From positions 9,940,608-10,004,607 of the forward strand of contig JAKSZT010054565.1 in the NCBI GenBank assembly GCA_026826555.1: a stretch of DNA of 64,000 nucleotides. Reading direction: 5' to 3'. The DNA is from Tolypeutes matacus. Taxonomy: Eukaryota > Chordata > Mammalia > Cingulata > Chlamyphoridae. A program made the position numbers and the translations under genes. Position 1 is the stretch's first letter; the number at the start of each line of letters is the position of its first letter. The notes under the pieces were generated by a model. It made no database searches and was not told where the DNA came from. It saw nothing but the letters and a program-made list of their open reading frames with translations. Below, one piece after another: positions 10,220-23,112 of this stretch.

Positions 10220-12350
10220 CTTTTTTTTTTTTTTTTTTTTTAGCTTTTTTATTTTCAAATATTTTCAAACTTATAATACAGCTACAAAAATAATACAAAG
10301 CCCCCAAAAGACTCCTATCCTCCCAGATCCCAAATTAACCACTTTTAACATGTTGCCTCATTTTCCATTTCATCCTATCTATCCATCTATCAACCCTTCT
10401 ATCATCTATCCATCTCTTTCTCTATCAATCCATTTTCTGAACACTTGAGTGTAGATTGTACAGATCACACTAGTTAAACTCTTAATACTGACATTTACAT
10501 TTCCTAAGACTAAGGATATTCACTTATACAACTACCTTAAGTGCAGTTATCTTGTTCAAGAAACTTAACATTGATATAAAGCTTATAGTCTATATTCTGA
10601 TTTTTCCTTATGTTCCAATAATTTCTTTCAGAGCCTTTTCTCCTCCATTCTTAGGTTCCATCTAGTATCATACATTGCACTTAATTGTCATTATCTCTTT
10701 AGTTTCTCTTTCTGTTTTTTTAAATTGTAGAAACATATATACAACATAAACTTTCCCATCTCAACCACTCCCAAGCATACCATTCAATGGGATTAATTAC
10801 ATTCCCAATATTGCAGTACCGTCACCACTTTCCATTACTAAAACTTTCCCATCTCCCCAAACAGAAACCCTACACCAATTATGCATTAATTCCCATTCCT
10901 CTGTCTCTATGAGGTTGCATATTCTCCAATATTTCCTTTGTAGTTATCACGGGTCTTAAATTTAACATCTTAAATCTATAACAATATTGTTTGCTTTGAT
11001 ACTAACTTAACTTTAATAATATATATATAAACTATGTTCCTATATTCCTCCATCCCCCAACCTTTGGGTAGTTCTTGTCATAAATTATATAATTATATAT
11101 ATTATGAGTCCAAAACCACTGATTTATAATTGCATTTTATGCATTTGTCTTTTATATTCTATAGGAAGTAAAAAGTGGAGCTACAAACTAAAAATACAAT
11201 ACTACTGGCATTTATATTTCCCTGTGTTTTTAGCTTTACTGGAGATCTTTATTTCTTCACATCACTTTGATCTATTGTCTATTGTCTTTTCCTTTCAACC
11301 TAAAGAACTCTCTTTAGGATTTCTTGTAGGGCAGGGCTAGTGGTGACAAACTCCCTCAGCTATTGTTTATCTGGGAATGTCTTCACCTCTCCATCATTTT
11401 GAAACATGTTTTTGTCAGACATAGATTTCTTGGTTGGCTTTTTTTTTTTTTTTTTTTTTTGCTATCAGCCCTTTAAATATCTTCCTATTGCCTTCTTGCC
11501 TCCATGGTTTCTGATGAGAAATCAGCCATTAATCTTATTGAGGTTCCCTCATACATGACTCACTGTTTTTCTCCTGTGGCTTTCAGAATTCACTGTTTAT
11601 CATTGTTATTTTACAATTTGATTATAATATGCCATGGTATAGAACTATTTGGGTTTATCCTGTTTAGAGTCTGTTGAGCATCTTGGATGTGTATATTCAT
11701 GTCTTTCATTAAATTTGGGAAATTTTCAGCTATTATATCTTTGAATGTTATCTCTTCCCCTTTCCTTCTCCTTCTGGGACTCCCATAATATATTTATATA
11801 TATTCATACACTTCATGGTGTCCCACTAGTTCTTCAGGTTCTATTCACATTCCTTCATTCTGTCTCCTTCCTGCTCCTCAGACTGGATTATTTCAGTTGT
11901 CTTATTTTCAAGTTCACTGATTCTTCTGCCAGCTTCAATCTCCCCTCTAGAGAGTTTTCAATTTCTTTTTCTGTGTTCCTCTGTTCTGTGTGGTCCCTTT
12001 TCATAATTTCCATCTCTCTATTGGTATTCTCTTTGTGTTCATCTATCATTTCCTGATTTCCTTTAGTCCTTTGTTCATGTTTTCCTTTAGCTCTGAGAAA
12101 ATTTAGGACCTTTAAAAAAAAGTCTTGTCTAATATATCCTAGGTGTGGTCCTCCTCATTGATGGCTTCCAAGGCTTTTATCTTCTTTGCTTGGGCTTTCA
12201 TTTTCTGTTTCTTTGTATATTTTGTCATCTTTTGTTGAAATCTGGATTTTTTTAATGTATTATCACTGGAATTTAGACTCTGAGGCATCTGTTCCTTAAG
12301 TTTATATCCAGCTAGTTTTATGACAGAGCTTCCCTTAAATGCCAGAGCTA
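10220..12350 (-). mobile_element. HAL1-like half-L1 retrotransposon, antisense
   Basis: The element starts on the plus strand with a T run (10221-10241, the A-tail read backward). It continues through L1-type 3' UTR sequence (TTCAAACTTATAATACAGCT near 10265 and CATTCAATGGGATTAATTAC near 10783). It then enters ORF1: on the minus strand near 11300-11390 the frame reads GEVKTFPDKQ, a stop, then LREFVTTSPALQEIL, the ORF1 C-terminus. The text continues to about 12100 through further ORF1-type sequence. There is no roughly 3.8-kb ORF2 between 3' UTR and ORF1, which is the defining layout of HAL1 elements. ORF1 carries stop codons, so it is dead. Confidence 0.75.
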
Positions 12351-12353
12351 ACT

Positions 12354-12438
12354 TGAAGAAGGAGGAAGAGAAGGAGGAGGATGAGGAGGAGGAGAAGGAG
12401 GAGAAAGGAAAGGAAGGAAGGAAGGAAGGAAGGAAGGA

Positions 12439-12526
<88 letters not shown>

Positions 12527-12573
12527 AGGAAAGAAAGAAAGAAAGAAAACAAGAAAGCAAGAAAGCGAAAGAA
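12354..12573 (+). repeat. (GAAA)n/(GGAA)n purine microsatellite
   Basis: Almost uninterrupted purines from 12354 to 12549. A GGA/GGAA-rich lead passes into about 35 GAAA units, then an imperfect end. It lies at the left side of the L1-derived element. Reading frames through it are artefacts (Lys/Arg/Glu or Phe/Leu/Ser repeats). Confidence 0.97.
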
Positions 12574-13429
12574 ACCACCTTTCCCAGTCCTTGCAGACTG
12601 ACCTATGCAGTCTTCTCCTTCAGGACTTATCCATACAATGAGTTTAGAGTATAGCTCCAGACCAAAAGGTTTGGGGTCTCCCTGATCTTTTTTGCACATG
12701 TGTCTTGTCTTGGGTGCACATGCATGTGTGGCTCTATGAATTCCCTATTTACATGAATACCAATGTCCCCTTTTTTCCCAGGAAACCTTGAGCATTCATA
12801 AGTGTAGTAATGTGTCTGTTTCCCCTGGTAACTATTTAAGAGCCAATTTATGACTTGTCAATTATGGTGTCTTCCCTACTTTTAGGACTGCATCTGATCC
12901 ATAGCAAGGGCTCATTAAGTATTTATTGATTCTTAGGCCCAGGATGAACTTTAACTCTCAGCCTTGGAGAAATCTCAGTAAGAACCATGGCACATGAAAT
13001 TTACCATTGAGATGTTGTAATGAATTGACAGAAATTCCAGGAAGCCAGAGTGGCTATTGGATAATTTAGAAATCATAGGGAAAAAAGATGATATTTTCTG
13101 GTAAGCAACTAACTCTAATGATTTAACATAGTCAATAACTCATGGGACCTCCATGACCTTTCCACACTAAATTTATATTCCATCTTTTACACATTTAAAG
13201 GTAGGTCCTAATGATGGGAAATGGCCATCCCAGGGAATGGAGAGGGCCTGCATCTGCAGGCAGGATCATCCCACCCACCATATCCATGGGATATAAGCCC
13301 TCTCTCACTTGGAGTTGGAGTGGACATCACCATCCCAGTCGCCTCTGGATTGGGGGAAGAACTATGGACTAGAGTGGACTTGATGGTATTCTCTTGCTCA
13401 CATATGGTGATTCTTGCAATGCAAAAAAA

Positions 13430-13800
13430 TTAAAACAATGAGGTGGAGCCAGTGGCCTCTTGACAGTTTTTGGGTAGGGAGGGGATGAGCAGTTGAAATA
13501 CAGGGGCTTCTTTGGGAATTGGAGGTTGTCCTGAGTACTGTTGTGGCAATGGATGTAGNNNNNNNNNNNNNNNNNNNNNNNNNNNNNNNNNNNNNNNNNN
13601 NNNNNNNNNNNNNNNNNNNNNNNNNNNNNNNNNNNNNNNNNNNNNNNNNNNNNNNNNNGCAAGGCTCCAGGATGTGTAAGTTCATTGAGGTTGGTGGGCC
13701 ACACTGTGGGAGATGTTTGTGTTGGATGTGGTGGGAGGTGTGGGAGGTGGGCAACATGGGAATCCCAGTGGGTTCCGTGTAATATTTTAGGTAATCTAAG
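13430..13800 (+). repeat. Lineage-type interspersed repeat interrupted by gap
   Basis: Shares GGAGGTTGTCCTGAGTACTG and ACATGGGAATCCCAGT...GTAATCTAAG with the copy at 22480-22840. It is followed by AT-rich and A-rich tails (13810-13971). I recall similar abundant sequence in armadillo. The class is unresolved; it may be an L1-type 3' end. Confidence 0.55.
13559..13658. other. Assembly gap, 100 N
   Basis: Exactly 100 N characters, the conventional length for a gap of unknown size. It lies inside a repeat, so its true length may differ. No translation across it is meaningful. Confidence 0.99.
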
Positions 13801-13809
13801 CACCTCTTA

Positions 13810-13971
13810 AAATATATGTATATATATATATATATAAATAACATTTTTGTAAGCAAATACACATATATGCATATATATTTATATATCATTTTGCAAATGT
13901 TTGTATGTATTGTGAGAATTTTGATTTTTACCCATAATAAAAAATAAATAAATAAATAAATAAAAAATAAA
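13810..13971 (+). repeat. (AT)n and (AAAT)n low-complexity tail
   Basis: TATATA runs (13810-13888), then AATAAATAAATAAA (13935-13971), the probable tail of the preceding repeat. Confidence 0.85.
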
Positions 13972-14599
13972 GGTAGGTCCTCTCCTGGCTCAGCTGATCT
14001 TTCCTGAATGCACTTTCTTTAGGTCCCTAGACTCCTACCTTTTGTAGTCACTCTTCTCTATCACCTTCTTCTTCAGTGCACCTAGAACCTGAAGCCTTAT
14101 AGAACACAGATTTTCTTAGGTTTGTGACAAAATCCTGATTTTTTTTCTGATTAAATTGTTCATTTTTCCAGTATTTATTTACATTTTTACAGATTTTTTG
14201 AGTACCCACTATGGGCCAGGCTGTATGCTGTATCTAATATTTATTTACTTTTAAACAGATATTTTTGAGTACCTGCTATGCTGGGAACTGGGAATACAAT
14301 GACAATCTTTGTCATCAAGAGATTCCAACATAATGGGGAAGACAGACAAGCCAGCAGAGAAATACAATATGCTGCTATCCCAGGGAACTGGGATATTTCA
14401 GAGGCAGAGGAGGGGCCCCTAACCTAACTAGGGTTGGGGTTATGTGTGTAATGGCAGGGGCAGGGGTGTGGGGAGAGAGTAGAAGTGAGAAAAGCTTTCA
14501 GGAAGGGGTGATGCCTGAGATGATTTTTATGGCTCTATAGGAAATATATTAGCCCAGTATAGAAGCAAAAGGAAGATATTCCAATTTTCCTCAGTCTTT

Positions 14600-14870
14600 T
14601 GACTTGAATGCCCTTTGCACTTTGTTTACCTGGCACACTTCCTCCAAAGCCCAGCTCAAAGGATATCACTGCTGTAGATAACTTCGAGGATTATGCTTTC
14701 AGGTTCCCAGTAGTACTTTTGAGCCCAGTACAATAAAAGCTTTCCTATTTCATAGTTGTTACGAATCTGTGTCCTTGTATAGAAAGACCCTGGATATTGT
14801 TTATCTTAGCAGCCTTAGCACAATGTCTTGCACTTAGCTGGTACTCAATAAATGCTTGTTGAATTTAAAA
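14600..14870 (-). repeat. L2-like LINE fragment, antisense
   Basis: Pattern CACTTCCTCCAAAGCCCAGC ... TACTCAATAAATGCTTGTTG is typical of the L2 3' end in reverse. Confidence 0.6.
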
Positions 14871-16783
14871 TAATCAAATCCTAAGGCCAATTACTAAGGC
14901 CATAATGTTTTCCCAGATGTCACCTTGGATTGTAGTTGGTGCCTATTAGGTAGTATACTAGTCAGAGTATGCTAGGCCATGCTGCTCTAGCAAAATCTCA
15001 ACCCTACAAAGATTTTCCTCTTACTTAAGATGTCAGAAACTTATTTGCCAAAAATAGCACCTGTTTGGCTCAAGTCATATGTTGGTAGGAGTGGGAAGAG
15101 AAAGAAGTATTCTTCTTCATATACTTGCTCAGGAACACAGGATGATGGAAGCTTTATCTTTTGGAATATTATCTGTGGCCAAAGCAAGGGAAAGAATCAT
15201 CAAGAGTGTTTTGCACTGGCTTTTTAATGCTGACACATGTTACTTCCATTCAAGTCTGGTTAATCCAGAATTGTAAGAGAATTTCAAAATTGCAAAATCC
15301 CTCCCCTAACAGCAAGAGAGCTGGGAACGTTTGTGTGCAGCAGAGGAGGGGATATGGAATGTTTGGTGAGACCACTGTCTCTGCAACAGGTAGGAACTAT
15401 CATTCCCTTATTTTTTTTTTTCACAAGATGAGAAAAATAGGCACCACTGAGGAAATACCACCATTCACACTGCCTGGCCTGAGAACCCATTGCCCAAGTA
15501 ATTCACAGGAATTGCAAAGCCTCAGACAACACTCATGTTATATTCATTTTCCCTGGGAAATGCTAATCAATGCCCAGACCTGACTGGTCCCTGCCCTTCC
15601 TCTCCAAAATTATTACTGTAATGCAGGGGTCAGAAGAAAACTGGACAGAGCTTCTCTAACATTCCATCCATCCATGTCCCATGCCTTTCCCCAGAGTACC
15701 CCTACCCCCAGAGATTTCACTTTGCACACAGTTGTAAAAAGTGATTATGTAGTGGCATGCTCTTAGCCTTCTTGATTTTTAAATTTTCCTTTGCTCTCAT
15801 CCTCATTCTCCTCTCTGGAACCAATTTCTTGAGTAACTGCCACATTTTCATGTTTCAGTTTAATCAGCTCGCTCATCTCTGGGGCTGCTGTCACCAAGGG
15901 TTTCAAATAAATAACTTACAGTAATCATTTTTCAATGTCTTCCCACCTTCCCCCACACACCCTTCCCCTCCCACAGTCCTTCTATTATCCTGCATATCTT
16001 CTTTCTGTTCCTAGCTTGGAATCTTTTATGAAAGTAGCTTTAATTTGCTTTCTGCTCAGCTATATTAATACAGAGCATTTCAATGCAATTGCCTTCATTA
16101 ATTCTACTTGGACTGTGGATGTCAACTCAGGAGAGATGCATCAACCCACATGCATTTGCTTTTCTGAAGGGTGAGGGGACAGGCTTGGATTAGCTCTGGG
16201 AATTTGCATTGCCTCTGTTGATTTGCTTTCTTCATTACTCCTCTAGTGCAAATGATGTTTTTCACTTATTTGAGTTTTTCTATCTGATTAGATCAGACCA
16301 TGAGCTCACCTTGGTTGCAATCACCATGTCTTCTCTGTATCAGTGATAGTCCACAGATTGTGACTGCTCCATTGCATGTCTGTCTGCCTGAGCAAACACT
16401 CCACTCCCTTCCTTCTCCAACTTTCCTCTCCAAGATCTTCACAATTTCCTGCAGTATTGGAGAAAACAAGAGTCCTCTCGGCAGCTCTGTTGGACAGAGG
16501 AGCCCTGACCATCTATCTCTTGGGAATGCTGGTCCTTTGATCATGTACTTGCCTCCTCAGGTTTTCGTCCCCTGAAAATCAGGGAAAGCTGAAATTTTCA
16601 GGAGATAATTCTACTGATGATACTTTCTGAAGGGAAAAAAGGCTATTTTGGTCTAAGCTGCTTATCAGAGGTGACCATGGACAGCACAGACACTTTGTTC
16701 CTCCTGAGCTTAAAAGGAGATGGTCCTGGGATGGGGGGTTGGGGAAGTCAGAAAAGGAAGTTCCTGGAGGATAGAAAGGTACA

Positions 16784-16846
16784 GTGTGTGCATGTGTGTG
16801 TGTATGTGTGTGTGTGAAAGAGAGAGAGAAGGGGAGAGAGAGAGAG
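16784..16846 (+). repeat. (TG)n followed by (AG)n
   Basis: Imperfect TGTGTG run, then GAGAGA. Simple sequence, no coding meaning. Confidence 0.9.
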
Positions 16847-17224
16847 CAAGCGCCTGACTCACACTCTTAATAACATGGTAAAAGAAAAGAACTGAATTGT
16901 GGAGCTCCATACCTCAATTTGCTTTAGACGAAGCTCTCTCTTCTTTGAATCTGTTTCTCTTCCAGTTAGACAAGAAGTTTGAACTTCATGCTTCCCAAAG
17001 TTCCTTCTAATGCTGAGCTTCTATGGCTTTAACAATGAACACTGGCTTGAGGGTCATTGTTTGACCATGGGCAATATTTTCAACTTTTTATGCCTTGGTT
17101 TTTTTCTAATTCTAAATGAGGGTTAATAATCCTAATTCAAGAAACTATTATGATACAAAAAAAAGGAGATTGATGTAAAATCACTGGAAAATTTTAAGTG
17201 TACTTTACAAATGCAAGATCCTTG

Positions 17225-17395
17225 AGCAAAAATTATTTCATCTACCTGTGCTTTAGTGTCCTCATCAGAAAAAATGTGGCTAATAGCATGTATTCATTAA
17301 GTTGTTAGGAGGATTAAATGAGATGTTCTTAGAAAAACTCTTAAAGAGTGCTTGACACATGGTAAACACTAAGTAAATGTTTTATTATTCATGTT
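17225..17395 (+). repeat. MIR SINE
   Basis: Contains GTGTCCTCATCAGAAAAAAT, then AGGAGGATTAAATGAGATG and GCTTGACACATGGTAAACAC. These are the standard MIR features in order. Confidence 0.7.
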
Positions 17396-18184
17396 TTTCA
17401 AGGTGCTGGTGGGACAATGTAATAGGGAACCCACTGGGGCCTAAGCCATGATTTAGGGACTGATTTGCAGTAGGAGGTTTTGCGTGGTGGAGGTCTGTCC
17501 CTGAAATAGCATCTAGTCCTCATCCTGACCCCTTCGGTTGGGCCACCTGGTGTGGGTCCTTTCCCCACCCCACCAGGCAGTGCAGAGCAGAGCATGACCC
17601 TGAAACAGTGGGAACATGTTGGTACTTTGTAGGTTAGGGAGATCTGGGGTCAGAAGGAGTCAGCACCCTGGACAGAGCATCAGCAGCCAATACAACCAGA
17701 AAGACCATCATATCTGGCAGGAGATGAGGGATGCTCAGCACACGTGGTAATATCTCCACATCCCGGTTCTTTCTTCTTTGTTGGCTCTATTCTCAAATGA
17801 ACTCTCTCCTCCGATATCAAAAACAGCATTGGGAAACTCAAAGCTTAAGGGATATGTAGCACCCACCATCTTCGAAGGACAACGCACCTTTTCCCTATTA
17901 ACTATTAACTCTAGCTAAAGTACTAGAATTGACTGTAACAGTACCAGCTTGGGAGTCTGACTGCCCACCTCAAACCTCTCCCAGCAGCCGTAAAGATATG
18001 ATACTCTGATTGGCCTGGTCCCTGTCTCAGGCCCACCACTGGAAACAATTGGCAGGATCAGAATCATCTAAACTACCTGGTCCTAGAATAAGCATGGAGT
18101 TGGTATGGTCCTCCCAGAGGCACTGGAGCCTGAGAAATTATGGGTTTGAGTTTGAGTTCAGATTTCTTTGACCCCTTGTCTTAG

Positions 18185-18400
18185 GTTGAATTCCCTAGAA
18201 GTAGACCCCGAGACAAGGATTCATTTGCTAGTGAGTTATCAAGGAAGTGCTCCCAGGGAAAATAGGTAAAAGCCAGGAGAAAGCAGAGTAGGGCAGGGGA
18301 GGAAGCCAAGCCAGGGTTCAATTTCAGGCAAAGTCCTGCAGGGGATAGCTTCTGCCTGATTCTGCAAGGAAACTTGGAAGAGGAAGTTGAACTTCACAAT
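18185..18400 (+). repeat. Old repeat related to 45325-45450
   Basis: Starts GGTTGAATTCCCTAGAAGTA and continues in a pattern shared with 45325-45450 and, more weakly, 31080-31190. Probably an old LTR or DNA element. Confidence 0.4.
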
Positions 18401-19739
18401 TGCCCTACACCACAACAAGGAAGCTGGGCAAATTGGCTAAGAGCTACCTTATGGAATGTAAATGTCTAGGCACTTCTGCCTTTATTTGTGAGCTGGCAGA
18501 GTGCTCCAGTAGCCCAAGGCAGTGCTGGGAAGAAACATTAACTGTTTAGACTGTTGGAAGCAATAGTGCATTGAAATGTATAAGCCACTGAGGGCTCTGG
18601 GCAGGGTACCACAGAGTTCACCAAAACCCCAGAGCCCATGCTTTTTCTCTATGCCTCACTTCCCTGACCCCCAGTTTGTCAATCCAGATAGTAACATGTT
18701 GTCTTTGCTTAGAGAGAAAGCACTTGGCTCTAAAATCCCCTAGTCAGAGAAAACAGAGGAATTTGATTAGGGTCATAGCACAATTATGATCACTTACCAA
18801 AGAACTCTTTTGGTTGCCAAGCCAAATGTGTTCTCCACACAGAGTGGGCTCATGATTTCCTAAATGATCCTGCTATGCAAATGATCTTTGATTTACCAGT
18901 AGCAGAAGGAAAGAGGCAAACTGTTTGATGAACAAAATTTGGCTCTCCTGTCTCTTCCACCATATGCCCAGGAAAAGAGCTTCCTGCAGGATGGTGCAGC
19001 ATCCATCCTTATAACAAATGGGATCTCCAGGGGTTCGAACTGGGAGGGGCAACCTGAAGAAACTGGCCCATTTCTCTCCCCCTTAGCTTAGTTGGCTCTG
19101 CTGCAGAGGGGTTGTTTGAGGCGCCTGCGATTCTTGGCCTGACTCCCTTTATTGCTTCTAGCTCTTCCCAGTGCTGTCTTAATTGTTTCTACAACTAACT
19201 GCTCTCCCATCACCAATTGTACCCAAACCGTTGTGGTTACCAGCTGTGTTTGGAGATGCAGACAATGAAATACCTGATAATTTTCCAAACAGTCTGCAGC
19301 CCTTGTTAGGCAAACCACTCAATGTCTCCCTCAACCAGGCTCACCCTCACCTCCAGGTCTTTGCTCAGAGGAGTTTCTCAACTGGGAACACTTTCTCAGG
19401 CCTTGTCCTAATACTTGTCCTACAAGGACCAACATCTCCTAAATTATTCTCACCCCTTCTGAACTTTCACCCCTCCTTTTTAAAAATAGAAGGAACAAAA
19501 GAGATGAACAGATGAAATATTGAATGAGTGAATGAATGAGTGAATGCACCAACTAACCTTAAACTCCATCCTCTGAAATTTTACTGTATGCTCTTTGGCA
19601 GTTTTAAGTTATTTCTTCAATAATACAAGTTCCCTGGGGGGGGGGACTATTATTTTTTATTTTCTTTATGGCTCAGATCACAAGCCTAGCCCGCAGTAGG
19701 CTTTTTTGAGAATAGTCTGATGCAATGTGGGGCCATGGA

Positions 19740-20030
19740 CATCTGCCTAAGTAGAAATTCAGGACCTCTGTATTCTAATCCTTGTGCTGCCCCTCTTTGG
19801 ATAAATTTGGACCAGTTTTAGGCTTTCTAGGACTCAGTTTCCTGATCTGTAAAGTGAAGACATTGGACAGAGAGAGCCAACTCTGTGTAAACTTGGGAAA
19901 GTTACATGACCTCCCTGAACATGCACGAAGAGTCATTCCTATTCCATGGGCTGTTTTAAAGACTTAATGGTATAATGTATGCCAGGTGTTTAGCCCATAG
20001 CAAACATTAAAACATTATAGCTAATAATAA
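19740..20030 (+). repeat. MIR SINE
   Basis: CAGTTTCCTGATCTGTAAAG and later GCCAGGTGTTTAGCCCATAG mark a diverged sense MIR. Confidence 0.5.
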
Positions 20031-21242
20031 TTATAATCTCTATATCCCTGTCCATATCCTGACACTCAGAGAATATTCACTTGAAATCAATTTATTAAAG
20101 AAACTTTGCAAGATGGTAGAGCACTGCCTCTCCTGTTGAGAGTCTTACATGCTCTGCAAGTTCTTCTTTTAAAGAAATGCAAAACAATTGTCATAAAAAA
20201 AATTTTAGTTTTCTTTGGGTATGATTCTTGCCAGGTGGAGGATGCCCAGTGCTCCAGAGGCTTCTGGAACCGAGAGTCAAAGATCAGCCTGGCTGCCACT
20301 GTGTGTTATGTTAAAACGATGGGAGCAGACTTTGTCTGGCTCTTTAATGCCAGCCCCACTGGAGGGGATGCTTTTCAGCAAGAGCGATGTAACATGTACC
20401 TCATGAAGTCAGACAGACCCTCTCCGTGGAAATCAGCATATTTCAAGGTTTAGGGCTCGATTTAGCCTCACTCAGAGGTGGCCTTCACAGGGTCAAAAGA
20501 AAAGTGATTTCTTTGATTGTCCATCTGACCCCAAACTGACCTCTTGTGTTTTTTCAATTCATTTTAAATCATGCTTTTCTGGCCAAAGTGATTCCAGCTC
20601 TTAGCAAAGACCATTTCACATTTTTACCAACAATTCTGGACCTATTTCAGATCTTTTCACTTAAATAGCAAGAATAAAATCTGTGAGTTCTGAGTCCTTC
20701 AGATCTCAGGCAGTCAGGAGAGGAGGGGAGGGAAATGGATATAAATGGCATGAAGCTTTGGGGAGGGACAAGAACCAGAAACTCGCCTTTGTTTGGATGT
20801 ATACTAATGTGTGTCATATTTGTCAGGTGTACCTCACAGGGTGGCAGTTGGGATCCTTTTGTCCTCAGGTGAGGATCAGCGTTTTTCCAGGAGGGAGGAC
20901 AGCACTAAGTTTTCTGCATCACTTGCAATGTTTTGGGCTGCAAGGAACAGCAAGCCCAACTCAAGCTGACCTAAGCGATACAGAAAATGTATCTTCTCAT
21001 GTGACAGGAGGTAAAGTGACTGTGGAGTTGGTCAGTCAGCAGCTCACTGTCATAAGCAAGGGCCTGTGCTCCTTCCATCGGCCCACTTTCCCCATGGTCC
21101 CAGGGCCACAGCTTCAGGCATCACATACAGACCAAGCAGGAGGGAATGCTTTCCAGAGCCCACAGCTCCACCCCAGCAGACTTCCCTCTCATCTCATGTC
21201 TCATTGACCTGAATTGCATCAATGCCAATGCCTACACCATAA

Positions 21243-21455
21243 GTCAGCAAATGTCCTGTAAAGGGTCAGATGGTAAATATTCTCAGCTTTGAGGGCACAC
21301 ATTCTGTAGCAACTATGCAACGCTTTGTTGAAATATGAAAACAGCTCTAGACAATACATTAACAAATTAGCATGGCTGTGTTTCAATAAAACTTTATTTA
21401 TAAAAGCAGGTGGCAGCCTAGATTTGGTCCACAGGCTGTAACTTTACTGACCCTT
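21243..21455 (+). repeat. hAT-Charlie-type MITE, second copy
   Basis: Same family and orientation as 2584-2800, recognised by CTGTAAAGGGTCAGATGGTA, GGCTGTGTTTCAATAAAACT and the ending near CTGACCCTTCC. It is diverged, as expected of an old element. Confidence 0.65.
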
Positions 21456-21554
21456 CCTCCAGATTACCCATCCTCTAAATTAGCTTCACAGCCAATGTGT
21501 TGCTAATTCATAATAATCATGCCTGGCCAGAGGACAGCTGAACAAAGATGTAAT

Positions 21555-22010
21555 GGAGGCTGTTTTAATTTCCTGGCTGCTAAAACAAATACTATGCAAT
21601 GCATTGGCTTAAACAAAACTTGTTGACTCATGGTTTTGAGTCTAGGAGAAGTCCAAAATTGAGGCATCAGTAAAACAATGCTTTCTCCCAAAGACTGAGG
21701 CTGCCTTCAGTCTTTGGTCCTTGGCTTTTCCATCACATGGCAATGCAAATGGCGGCATCTTCTCCTTTCTCTTCCACGTTCCATTGACTTATAGCTTCTG
21801 TCTGCTCCCCATGGCTTCTCCATCTGTGTCCAATTTCCTTTGCTTATAAGGACTTCAATCATATTGGATGAAGGCCCACTCTCATTCAGTTTGGGCACAC
21901 CTGAAGTAGCAACATCTTCAAAGGTCCTATTTACAAATGGGTTCATACCCGCAAGAGGTTGATTGTGCTTTTTTCAGGAAACATGACTCAATGCCTAACA
22001 GAGGCACACC
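21555..22010 (+). repeat. Interspersed repeat, xenarthran-type version
   Basis: Reads GCTGCTAAAACAAATACTAT, then GTCCTTGGCTTTTCCATCAC, and ends around CAAATGGGTTCATACCCGCA. Same family as 5640-6010 and 24445-24890. Class uncertain. Confidence 0.55.
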
Positions 22011-22479
22011 CCACAAACCCAGCCCTGAGATGCTAGCCATTGGCTTCTCGGGGGGTGGGGGTGGGGGGTGGAATCTCAGCCTCTCCACTTTAAGCCCTTA
22101 TCATGCAAATATGCCTGGGACAGAACCCCCCCCCCATGTCACAACTTCCTTTGGTTGAATGCATTCGCCAGATGGGGGCTTTCACTCAGGCCACAGATGT
22201 TTCTTGGGTGCTCATGCGTGCCACCTACTGTGTCTTCTTCCATGTTTGGAAGGATGGGGGTAAGTATGGGACCAAGACTCAGAGTGGGGAGGGGGCATCC
22301 AATGGCAGCATGGCTGATCAACACCTCCCTGCATCCTAGCTAGAGCTCAGCCTGGGGCTGGGAGGTGAGTCCAGGAAACACCACCCAGGCCTTCAGTCCT
22401 CAGGAATGAACAGCAACCAGAACCGCAGGAGTGGCCCTCAACAAGTGCTGCACAGGGGCCCCTCAGATTTTCTAATTTT

Positions 22480-22840
22480 TAAAAAATGTTACCATGGAGG
22501 GAAAAACAGGTGTAATATGGGGCGGGCGGGGGGCATTTCAGGGAGTTGGTAATTGTCCTGAATGACATTGCAACGACAGATGCAGGCCATTATATATCTT
22601 GCCATAACCTACAGAACTGGGTGGGAGAGAGTGTAAACTACAATGTAAACTTTAATCCATGCTTAGTGGCAATGCTCCAAAATGTGCTCATCAATTGCAA
22701 TGAAATTACCTCACTAATGAAGGATATAGTTAATGTGGGAAAATGTGGGCAGTGTGGGGAGTAGGGCATATGGGAATCCCCTATATTTTTTATGTGACAT
22801 TTGTATAATCTAAGTATCTTTAAAAAATAAAAACAAATCA
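22480..22840 (+). repeat. Lineage-type interspersed repeat with A-rich tail
   Basis: Nearly complete copy of the repeat broken by the gap at 13559. It contains ACAGAACTGGGTGGGAGAGA and GGCATATGGGAATCCCCTAT, and ends in AAAAATAAAAACAAA. The short open frames inside come from the repeat. Confidence 0.6.
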
Positions 22841-22967
22841 AAACAAAAAAAGTGTTTTATAAGTGCTGCAGGAAAAAAAAAAGTTACCATGAATTAGCAG
22901 CCTTCATCCTGGAATACATCTTTACTGCGTCTGTCCTGGACGCAGAAAGAGGCTGGAAAGAAAACCC

Positions 22968-23112
22968 TTTATTTGGGAAATGCTGAGTTACTGAGTCAAG
23001 AGAGAAAGCCATGAGGGCCTGTGAGAGGAAATAGCACAGAAATTGGAATACCTTCAGTAAAATAATTGCAGGCAACATTTCTGGGTAGTTTACTTTCCTA
23101 CTGCATTTTAAT
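22968..23112 (-). promoter_or_regulatory. Candidate poly(A) signals for ABCC12 3' UTR
   Basis: On the minus strand, ATTAAA (23112-23107) and AATAAA (22973-22968) are the first poly(A) hexamers seen downstream of the stop codon, giving 3' UTRs of about 0.65-0.8 kb. Nothing else distinguishes them, and no transcript evidence is available. Confidence 0.35.

Noticed and set aside
12139..12699. 186-codon minus-strand frame with long Phe-Leu-Ser repeats
   Set aside because: Produced by the GAAA microsatellite inside a dead half-L1 element; not a protein.
20683..21207. 174-codon plus-strand open frame
   Set aside because: No recognisable domain, and it runs through an old repeat (CAAGGAACAGCAAGCCCAAC near 20941). 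Not supported as a gene.
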